Under the pieces are notes generated by a model. That model was not told the origin of the DNA. It ran no database searches and saw only the letters and a program-made list of their open reading frames with translations. Source: Caldilineae bacterium (lineage in GTDB: Bacteria; Chloroflexota; Anaerolineae; J102). From it: DNA of 6,475 nt. The stretch lies in contig RFJM01000039.1 in NCBI GenBank assembly GCA_003694905.1, forward strand, positions 1-6,475, in the 5' to 3' direction. The translations under genes and the position numbers were made by a program. Positions 1 through 5,356 of this stretch are shown here, piece after piece (position 1 is the stretch's first letter; the number at the start of each line of letters is the position of its first letter).

Positions 1-32
1 GCGACGCCCTAACCCCGACGGAGCGGCGTCGC
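1..32 (-). terminator. Terminator-like hairpin after the DUF4282 gene
   Basis: Positions 1-8 (GCGACGCC) and 25-32 (GGCGTCGC) form a perfect 8-bp stem with a 16-base loop. It starts 20 bases beyond the stop codon of the minus-strand DUF4282 gene, where a terminator is expected. The stem touches the window edge, so it may be longer. The T-tract that would define an intrinsic terminator on the minus strand would lie outside the window, so it cannot be confirmed. Confidence 0.4.
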
Positions 33-52
33 GCGGAAGTCGTGCAGCGTGT

Positions 53-403
53 CTATTCCTGGCCGGCAGCGGACGCCGCGGAAGACCGTTCGGCCTCTTT
101 CAGGCGCACCAGCTCGCTCGTGTTCTCCGCGATCTTGAAGACCACGACGATCAGCTCCAGCCAGATGCGGGTCAGGATGATGTAGACAATGGCGCCAATG
201 ATGGAAGCGAGAATGAGCAGCAGCCCTTGCCCCGCGTCGTTGAACAGGGTAACGATTCCGCTGACCACACCGATAACCGCGGCCAGAAGGATGACGATCA
301 GGGCGATAACATAGAGAATGGAAATAAAACGCCTGGTTACGAATTCATTGAACTGAAGGTCAAGAAATGCACCCAGGCACCCTTTCGGTTCGGAAGCAGA
401 CAT
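53..403 (-). CDS. DUF4282 family small membrane protein
   Basis: This is a 116-residue protein of unknown function. It matches my recollection of the DUF4282 family: a short cytoplasmic start with LQFNEFVTRRFI (residues 16-27), two transmembrane segments at about 28-51 and 60-84, then a conserved RIWLELIVVVFKIAENT stretch (79-95) and a hydrophilic Ala/Ser/Glu tail. The short loop between the helices suggests a hairpin with both ends in the cytoplasm. The ATG at 401-403 has a strong ribosome binding site (AAGGAGGA on the minus strand, 408-415) with suitable spacing, which fixes the start. It is transcribed divergently from the permease gene and has its own promoter (451-479). Its biochemical role is unknown; members of this family are not known to be enzymes. 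The family call is from pattern memory, not a search. Confidence 0.85.
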   Translation of the reverse strand: MSASEPKGCLGAFLDLQFNEFVTRRFISILYVIALIVILLAAVIGVVSGIVTLFNDAGQGLLLILASIIGAIVYIILTRIWLELIVVVFKIAENTSELVRLKEAERSSAASAAGQE

Positions 404-407
404 GATT

Positions 408-415
408 TCCTCCTT
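408..415 (-). promoter_or_regulatory. Strong Shine-Dalgarno site of the DUF4282 gene
   Basis: The minus strand reads AAGGAGGA, ending four bases before the ATG. It is the only strong Shine-Dalgarno sequence next to a chosen start in this window. The plus-strand genes start without one. Confidence 0.85.
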
Positions 416-450
416 ATGAGAAAAAGGGCGGAGCAGATAATCTGGGACAT

Positions 451-479
451 ATTATGCCAGACGGCGTGCTATTGGGCAA
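451..479 (-). promoter_or_regulatory. Sigma-70-type promoter for the DUF4282 gene
   Basis: On the minus strand a -35 box TTGCCC (474-479, 4 of 6 consensus) and a -10 box CATAAT (451-456, 5 of 6) are separated by exactly 17 bases. Transcription would start near 444, giving a leader of about 40 bases that contains the strong ribosome binding site. Prediction from sequence only. Confidence 0.6.
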
Positions 480-532
480 GCATGTGTGACAGGCCAAGTG
501 CATCTTGCTGTGGCCACCCCGAACCTTGCCGT

Positions 533-552
533 TGCGAAACCTGCGAAAACCT
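533..552 (+). repeat. Tandem TGCGAAA(A)CCT motif in the divergent promoter region
   Basis: TGCGAAACC (533-541) is followed without a gap by TGCGAAAACCT (542-552). The pair lies about 47-66 bases upstream of the predicted permease transcription start and behind the DUF4282 promoter. That is a usual place for an activator or shared operator site. It could also be chance; no known regulator motif is recognised. Confidence 0.35.
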
Positions 553-583
553 CTGTTGCCGGATACCCACTCCGACCGGAAGC

Positions 584-592
584 TGCTATAAT
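584..592 (+). promoter_or_regulatory. Extended -10 promoter for the permease-tsaC operon
   Basis: TGCTATAAT (584-592) is a perfect -10 hexamer TATAAT (587-592) preceded by the TG dinucleotide of an extended -10 element. The best-spaced -35 candidate is weak (TACCCA, 564-569, 17-base spacer), which fits extended -10 promoters and may mean dependence on an activator. Transcription would start near 599, giving a leader of about 50 bases. Confidence 0.6.
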
Positions 593-595
593 GCT

Positions 596-627
596 GCCGT
601 CCCGGCGCCGTCCCTTGCACCGACGGC
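596..627 (+). promoter_or_regulatory. Hairpin with duplicated arm in the permease leader
   Basis: GCCGTC (607-612) and GACGGC (622-627) form a perfect 6-bp stem with a 9-base loop. The left arm sits in GCCGTCCC (607-614), a direct copy of GCCGTCCC at 596-603, so GACGGC could pair with either copy. The palindrome CGGCGCCG (603-610) overlaps both. A pyrimidine-rich stretch with TTTT (641-644) follows, and no Shine-Dalgarno sequence appears before the ATG. It could be a weak attenuator or simply leader structure. Confidence 0.35.
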
Positions 628-651
628 TCTCTTCCCATACTTTTGCCTGCT

Positions 652-3024
652 ATGCCGACACATCAACCCTCTTCCCAGCGTTTCCAGATCTCTCTGAGCC
701 GCGATCTGGGACTCTTCGACGTGACCATGATCGGTGTGGGCGCCATGATCGGAGCGGGTATCTTCGGCCTGACGGGTATCGCCGCGGGTGAAGCCGGACC
801 CGTCGGCCTGCTGCTGGCCTTTTTCCTGAACGGCATCCTCACCAGCCTCACAGGGCTTACCTACGCCGAACTGGGTGCGGCCTACCCCCAGGCGGGCGGC
901 GGCTATGCCTGGGTCAAGGAAGGGCTGGCACGTATCTACGGCTTCTACGCCGGCTGGATCTCCTGGTTCAGTCATTCCGTCGCCTGCAGTCTCTACGCCG
1001 TCCTTTTCGGCACCTTCTTCGTGGAGCTGATGGAGATGGCCGGCCTGCATTTGGGCCAGAACCCGGTGCTGGTCGGATTCAGCCAGGAACAGCTTGCCGT
1101 CAAGGCGGTGGCCGTTCTCGCCGCCCTGACATTCATTCTCATCAATGTGCGCGGCTCGTCGGAGACGGGCCTGGTCGGCAACATCATCACCATCTTCAAG
1201 ATCCTGGTTTTGGGGATGCTGGTGGTGTTTGGCCTGCGCGCCCTGGCAAACATCCCCAACTGGAGCGACAACTTCCTGCACGATCCCGGTCCGTTGCCAC
1301 ATGGCATTCGCGGGGTCATCCTGGCCATGGGCCTCACCTTCGTCGCGTTCGAAGGCTATGAAATCATTGCCCAGAGCGGCGAGGAGGTCAAAGACCCCGA
1401 TCACAATCTTCCCCGGGCCATTTTCCTGGCCATCGCCATCGTGGTTGCCATCTACCTGGCGGTCGCTTTTGTCACGGTGGGAGCGGTCCAGCAGGATACC
1501 GGCCTGCCCAACTGGGTCTATCTGGGCGACAACGCCGAGCGCGCCATGATCGAGACGGCCCGCATCATTATGCCCTATGGCGCTCTGATCATGATCCTGG
1601 GCGGATTGGCTTCCACGACTTCTGCTCTCAATGCCACCATCTACTCCAGCAGCCGCGTCTCCTATGCCATGGGACGCGACCGCGATCTCCCGGCCATATT
1701 CGGGCGGGTACACACCCGCAACAAGACGCCTCACTGGGCCATCTGGCTCAGCGGTCTGCTGATCATGGGCATGGCCGTCTTCCTGCCGGTGGCCGATGTG
1801 GCGTCCGGTGCCTCCATCACCTTCCTGCTCCTCTTCCTGATGGTGAACATCGCGCTCATTCGCATGCGCAAAACCCATCCCGATCTGCGGCGTCCTTTCC
1901 GGGCTCCCCTGGTTCCGTACCTGCAATACTTCTCCATCGCCGCCCAACTGGTCCTGGCGGTGGAGCTCTTCCAGCTCAGCCCCATTGCCTGGATTGTCAC
2001 CATTGTCTGGCTTGCCCTCGGACTTCTCGTCTACAGCCGCCATGGTGCCGTGCAGGAGGCCGCGAAATATGAGGACATTGTTCTGCTGGAGGAGTCTGTC
2101 AGTACCAGCGAATATTCTGTTCTCTTGCCGGTGGCCAACGAAGCCATGGCCAATCATCTGGCCCGGTTGGGCTCCCTTTTTGCCCAGGCCAATCAAGGGG
2201 AGCTTTTCGCACTGCATGTCATCGCCGTGCCTCAGCAGATCGGCATCACCGACGGCCGTGCCTTCCTGCGCCGCGGCCGCCCCCTGTTGGAGGAGGTCAT
2301 CGACATCGGCCGCGAACACGATGTCCCCGTCCGTACAATGCTGCGTCTGGGGCGAGATGTCGGCCAGTCCATCATGGATGTCGCCCGTGAGCGAGAGGTC
2401 AATCTGATGATCCTGGGCTGGCCCGGCCACGCTGCCCACCGTCAAGAGGCCTTCGGCTCCGTCATCGATCTGATGTCCAAGAATCCTCCGGCCGACCTGG
2501 CCGTCGTCCGCTTCCGCCACTCGCACCTGCCCCGCCGCATCCTCGTGCCTGTCGCAGGCGGGCCCAACTCGCGTCTGGCCATCGAATTGGCCGTTACCGA
2601 ATCCGACAGCATCGTCCAGCGAAGCGGACGGCGACCCGAGATCATCGTGCTCAATCTGTTGCTGGACCACGAAGAGGGAGAGGCTCTTGAGAAACGCATT
2701 GCCGAACGCCGCGAGCAGCTTCTCGAGGAACTGGGTTTTGCGGACTGGCCGGTGGACTTGAAGATCCGCCCTGCCCGCGACATCGTCTCTGCCATATTGG
2801 AAGAAGCGGAGGACTGCGACCAGATCATCATCGGGGCCTCCGAAGAGGGTTTGCTGGAGCAATCGCTCTTCGGGTCCATCCCCCAGCAGGTGGCAGAAGA
2901 AGCCTTGTGTACGGTCATCATGGCCAAGCGCCACGACCCCGTACGATTTGGCTTGCGACGCTGGTTGCTTGGGCGTCCTCGCCGACGCAAGCAACCTGTC
3001 CGCAGCGGTCGGACGACTTCCTGA
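652..3024 (+). CDS. APC-family amino-acid permease with tandem C-terminal USP domains
   Basis: This is a predicted 790-residue inner-membrane transporter of the amino acid-polyamine-organocation superfamily. Residues about 20-462 form a hydrophobic permease core of about 12 helices. The first helix carries GVGAMIGAGIFGLTG (28-42), the Gly-rich unwound substrate-binding segment, and EEVKDPDHNLPRAI (244-257) matches the conserved APC loop after helix 6. The cytoplasmic tail holds two universal stress protein domains. The first (about 488-620) has a perfect G-2x-G-9x-G-S nucleotide signature (G589, G592, G602, S603). The second (628-758) begins RRILVPVAGG and has a variant site (G728, G741, S742, with Glu731 where the middle Gly is expected). 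The protein ends in an Arg/Lys-rich tail (765-788). Substrate is not predictable; an amino acid is likely. ATG at 652 is preferred over TTG at 643. There is no Shine-Dalgarno sequence. It forms an operon with tsaC, one base downstream. Confidence 0.92.
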   Translation: MPTHQPSSQRFQISLSRDLGLFDVTMIGVGAMIGAGIFGLTGIAAGEAGPVGLLLAFFLNGILTSLTGLTYAELGAAYPQAGGGYAWVKEGLARIYGFYAGWISWFSHSVACSLYAVLFGTFFVELMEMAGLHLGQNPVLVGFSQEQLAVKAVAVLAALTFILINVRGSSETGLVGNIITIFKILVLGMLVVFGLRALANIPNWSDNFLHDPGPLPHGIRGVILAMGLTFVAFEGYEIIAQSGEEVKDPDHNLPRAIFLAIAIVVAIYLAVAFVTVGAVQQDTGLPNWVYLGDNAERAMIETARIIMPYGALIMILGGLASTTSALNATIYSSSRVSYAMGRDRDLPAIFGRVHTRNKTPHWAIWLSGLLIMGMAVFLPVADVASGASITFLLLFLMVNIALIRMRKTHPDLRRPFRAPLVPYLQYFSIAAQLVLAVELFQLSPIAWIVTIVWLALGLLVYSRHGAVQEAAKYEDIVLLEESVSTSEYSVLLPVANEAMANHLARLGSLFAQANQGELFALHVIAVPQQIGITDGRAFLRRGRPLLEEVIDIGREHDVPVRTMLRLGRDVGQSIMDVAREREVNLMILGWPGHAAHRQEAFGSVIDLMSKNPPADLAVVRFRHSHLPRRILVPVAGGPNSRLAIELAVTESDSIVQRSGRRPEIIVLNLLLDHEEGEALEKRIAERREQLLEELGFADWPVDLKIRPARDIVSAILEEAEDCDQIIIGASEEGLLEQSLFGSIPQQVAEEALCTVIMAKRHDPVRFGLRRWLLGRPRRRKQPVRSGRTTS

Positions 3025-3025
3025 C

Positions 3026-3667
3026 ATGGCTCCGGATTCCCCGCGCCGTCTCCTCCCGCCCGAGGCCGTCGATGAGGCCGTGCAGGCCCTACTGGCCGGC
3101 CAACTGGTGGTCTTTCCCACCGATACGGTCTACGGCATTGGCGGCCTGGCCGAGGACGAAGAAGCCGTGAGGCGCATCTACCGGGTCAAACGGCGCCCCT
3201 TCAGCATGGCTTTGCCCGTGATGCTCGCCGACGCCTCCGCAGTCGCCACGGTCGCCAGGGAGACGGCGGGATTCGCCGCGCTTGCTCGAGCATTTTGGCC
3301 CGGCCCGCTCACCATCATCTTGCCCCGGCAACCTGCCCTCCCTGCCATCGTCACGGCCGGCGGCGACACCGTTGCCCTTCGCATCCCCGACCACCCTCTG
3401 GCCTTGCAGGTGCTGCGCAGCGTGGCCAGACCCCTCGCCGTCACCAGCGCCAATCTGAGCGGCCATCCCCCTGCCTGCACCGCCGCCGAGGCCCTGGCGC
3501 AGCTACGCGACCCCGGCATTCTCTTTCTCGACGGCGGACGCGCACCCGAAGGTCGGGCTTCCACGATTGTCGACCTCACCACCACCCCGGCTCGCATCCT
3601 GCGCCGCGGGCCGATTTCTGCTCAGGCCATTGCTCAGGTCCTGGGTAAACCCGTCGAGACCCCTTGA
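3026..3667 (+). CDS. tsaC: Threonylcarbamoyl-AMP synthase (TsaC/YrdC/Sua5 family)
   Basis: This 213-residue cytoplasmic enzyme should make threonylcarbamoyl-AMP from threonine, bicarbonate and ATP, the first step of t6A formation at position 37 of ANN-decoding tRNAs. Family motifs appear in order: PTDTVYGIG (31-39), KRRP (55-58), WPGPLT (91-96), VALRIPDHP (117-125), VTSANLSGHP (139-148), DGG (169-171), STIVD (179-183) and RRG (193-195). The length is that of the single-domain type, without the Sua5 C-terminal domain. The usual K/N-P-L or K-G-L after the KxRP motif is MAL here (61-63). The frame is open upstream to 2948, but that part overlaps the permease. ATG 3026, one base after the permease TGA (3022-3024), gives a normal family N-terminus. 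With no Shine-Dalgarno site, translation is probably coupled to the permease. Confidence 0.95.
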   Translation: MAPDSPRRLLPPEAVDEAVQALLAGQLVVFPTDTVYGIGGLAEDEEAVRRIYRVKRRPFSMALPVMLADASAVATVARETAGFAALARAFWPGPLTIILPRQPALPAIVTAGGDTVALRIPDHPLALQVLRSVARPLAVTSANLSGHPPACTAAEALAQLRDPGILFLDGGRAPEGRASTIVDLTTTPARILRRGPISAQAIAQVLGKPVETP

Positions 3668-3694
3668 GGAGGCACCTGTTTCCGGGCGCCCGAG

Positions 3695-3723
3695 TTGACA
3701 CAAAGGCGATTTTGGTACAGGAT
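3695..3723 (+). promoter_or_regulatory. Possible promoter for the FHA-LysM gene
   Basis: TTGACA (3695-3700) is a perfect -35 hexamer, 28 bases after the tsaC stop. With a 17-base spacer the -10 would be CAGGAT (3718-3723), only 3 of 6 but keeping the key A2 and T6. No better hexamer lies at 15-19 bases. Transcription would start near 3730, giving a leader of about 140 bases. Without it, the gene would rely on read-through from the permease-tsaC operon. Confidence 0.35.
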
Positions 3724-3760
3724 AGGAAGCGCCGATACCTTTGCGTCGACTGTTCCCCGT

Positions 3761-3814
3761 TGTCGGGCTGCCCTTCCGCTGCGGATTCAGCCCGACACTT
3801 TGCTCGGGCAGCCC
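3761..3814 (+). promoter_or_regulatory. Leader with three mutually exclusive hairpins
   Basis: Three segments can pair in all combinations. Segment 1 with 2: TGTCGGGCTG (3761-3770) with CAGCCCGACA (3788-3797), 10 perfect bp. Segment 1 with 3: GGGCTGCCC (3765-3773) with GGGCAGCCC (3806-3814), 9 perfect bp. Segment 2 with 3: GCCCGA (3790-3795) with TCGGGC (3804-3809), 6 bp with an 8-base loop. This is the geometry of attenuators and switching leaders, and it lies about 55 bases before the FHA-LysM start codon. There is no U-tract after any hairpin, so a transcription terminator form is not visible. No known riboswitch family is recognised. Confidence 0.35.
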
Positions 3815-3870
3815 AGGTGCCCCGGTCGCAGACGCAACCTGTGCTGTCCGTCGTCCCCCACCGGTGCCCC

Positions 3871-4896
3871 ATGCCATATCTGGAGATTTCCCCCAACCGG
3901 CTGGTGCCTATCGACGAAGACCATTTCGTCATCGGCGCCGATGCAGACTGCCACCTCGCGCTCGCGGATGCCGGAGTGGCCCGCCGCCACCTCATCCTCC
4001 AGCAGGTGCAAGATCACTGGCGCGTGGCCTCCCTGAATCTCGATGCTCCGGCATTGCTCAATGGCCAGCCCCTGTACACCATCATGCAGCTCCGGGATGG
4101 GGATGAGCTGCGAATCGGTGAAGCCGCCTTTATCTTTCACACGGGCCCGCTGCCGCAAACGCGGCGGCGCAACTACTGGCCGGTGGCCGCGGCCGTGGCT
4201 CTGGTCATCGTCCTCGTCGGTATCTGGGGCCTTTCCAGAACCCTGACCACACCTCAACCCCTGGCCTCGCCTCTCCTGCCCAATCCTTCGCCAACGCCGC
4301 GTCTCGAAACCTCGCTTCCCGGTCCCGAATACACGCCCCCCGTGTATCAATTGCAGGTGCCGCCACCCTCGTATGCGCCAGCAAGCGCCCTCGGCGACGC
4401 GGAGCGGGCGGCAGGCTGCGTACCCCCCGCCGGTTGGACATGGATTCTGGTCCAACCGGGCGATACCCTGGCGACCATCGCCCACAGGGTTGGCGCATCG
4501 CCTCGGGATTTGGCTCAGGCCAATTGCCTGGACGGGACGGCATCATTGATGGCCGGGCGGCTGTACGTGCCTGCGGCCGTCCCCGCGCTGGGAACGGGGG
4601 CAGGGGCCGAGGGCGCAGGTTCCGCGGCATCGCCTCCTGAGCCCGTGCAGGTGGATGCGACACCCTCACCCCTGCCTACCCCAACCAGAGCTGCAGTAGT
4701 AACGGAGGAACCCTCCCGGCGGATCTGCCCTGCGCCCGACGGCTGGACCTATATCATCGTTCAGCAAGGGGATACGCTCAAGGGGCTTGCCCTTCGCTTC
4801 CACGTGTCGGAAGAGACGCTCAAACAGGCCAACTGCATGGAGGGCGATTCGCTGCTTCTGGGCAAGCGCTTCTATGTGCCTGGCGGCGGCTCGTAA
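3871..4896 (+). CDS. FHA domain, transmembrane helix and two LysM domains
   Basis: This is a 341-residue single-pass protein. Residues 1-90 form an FHA-like domain: VIGADADCHLALADAG (20-35), ARRH (37-40) and NG (64-65). An Arg cluster (98-100) precedes a membrane helix (103-121), so the FHA part should be cytoplasmic and the rest outside. A Pro/Ser/Thr-rich linker leads to LysM1 (about 188-234, WILVQPGDTL), a second linker, and LysM2 (about 291-338, YIIVQQGDTL). LysM domains bind N-acetylglucosamine polymers such as peptidoglycan, so a wall-anchored or wall-sensing role is inferred. The FHA signature is degenerate: Gly-Arg is G22-A23 and the conserved Ser is A37, so phosphothreonine binding is doubtful. 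Each LysM has Cys pairs 36 residues apart (183/219, 286/322). The frame opens at TTG 3664, but that extra 69-residue stretch is low-complexity and overlaps the leader hairpins. ATG 3871 starts the FHA fold directly, without a Shine-Dalgarno sequence. Confidence 0.85.
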   Translation: MPYLEISPNRLVPIDEDHFVIGADADCHLALADAGVARRHLILQQVQDHWRVASLNLDAPALLNGQPLYTIMQLRDGDELRIGEAAFIFHTGPLPQTRRRNYWPVAAAVALVIVLVGIWGLSRTLTTPQPLASPLLPNPSPTPRLETSLPGPEYTPPVYQLQVPPPSYAPASALGDAERAAGCVPPAGWTWILVQPGDTLATIAHRVGASPRDLAQANCLDGTASLMAGRLYVPAAVPALGTGAGAEGAGSAASPPEPVQVDATPSPLPTPTRAAVVTEEPSRRICPAPDGWTYIIVQQGDTLKGLALRFHVSEETLKQANCMEGDSLLLGKRFYVPGGGS

Positions 4897-5356
4897 CTCC
4901 CTTTGGCAGGCCCCGTTCGACAGTCCCGACCGGCCTGGTGGTGATGCGGAAGGTATTGGGCACGTCCCGCTGCTGTAGCGTGTCTCATCCCACACCGCGA
5001 AATCGGCAGTTCTTGCTCTGCTACGCGGGCAAGAGCGGTTTCGGCCAGACGGAGTGACATTTGGAATTGCTGCGGGGCATCAAGCGCTGACGGGGTCCAC
5101 CGTGCGCACGTTCCCGCTGTTCAACGTTCGCACGCCCAACATGGCAACATGCCAAGCCTGCCCCTCCTGCGCAGCCGGGCTGCCTCTTGGTTGGGCATCG
5201 CAGCAAAAACCCGAACCTCAGTTGAAGCAGGCACTTATGTTGATCGAGAGATGATGCCAATCTGTTGCGGTTTGATGTTGTCTTGGCGCCTAGGGTTAAG
5301 CTGCCTCGAGCGACCCAACAGGTACAAGGGTGGACTCAAGGAGATGCATACAACGC
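4897..5356. other. Intergenic region between convergent genes, no gene recognised
   Basis: About 460 bases separate the stop codons of two convergent genes. All frames give only short ORFs with no recognisable protein, and none has a convincing start. It holds small inverted repeats: 4907-4937, 5011-5034 (TCTTGC/GCAAGA, 12-base loop) and 5142-5154 (TGGCA-aca-TGCCA). I see no clear U-tract terminator for either gene, no transposon ends and no tRNA. The stretch from about 5220 to 5420 looks more AT-rich than the flanking genes. It could be a decayed segment, but nothing identifiable remains. Confidence 0.6.
4907..4937 (+). terminator. Possible hairpin terminator after the FHA-LysM gene
   Basis: CAGGCC (4907-4912) pairs with GGCCTG (4932-4937), starting 10 bases after the TAA. 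Inside the loop, GT (4915-4916) with AC (4929-4930) and CG (4918-4919) with CG (4927-4928) extend the stem with small bulges. No T-tract follows, so it may be a 3' end-stabilising structure or a Rho-dependent site rather than an intrinsic terminator. Confidence 0.3.

Noticed and set aside
227..697. Plus-strand open frame across the DUF4282 gene and divergent promoter region
   Set aside because: It is antisense to a well-supported gene and crosses both promoters. The product is Cys/Pro-rich and unlike any known family.
2948..3025. N-terminal extension of TsaC starting inside the permease gene
   Set aside because: The 26 extra residues overlap the permease coding end and do not resemble the family. 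ATG 3026 gives a normal TsaC start.
586..3120. A very long open frame (844 codons) on the minus strand opposite the permease
   Set aside because: It is the antisense shadow of a GC-rich gene: composition is dominated by Gly, Asp, His, Gln and Arg without hydrophobic core patterns, and it covers a plus-strand gene with clear family motifs.
3664..3870. 69-residue N-terminal extension of the FHA-LysM protein from TTG 3664
   Set aside because: The stretch is low-complexity, has no signal peptide or domain, overlaps the tsaC stop and contains the promoter-like box and leader hairpins. The FHA fold begins at ATG 3871.
5011..5034. TCTTGC/GCAAGA hairpin as a terminator for the convergent genes
   Set aside because: The stem is only 6 bp with a 12-base loop, lies over 100 bases from the nearest stop, and has no adjacent T-tract on either strand.
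5171..5183. GCAGCC-g-GGCTGC palindrome as a regulator or recombination site
   Set aside because: It is short, isolated in a non-coding spacer and without a partner copy or nearby start.
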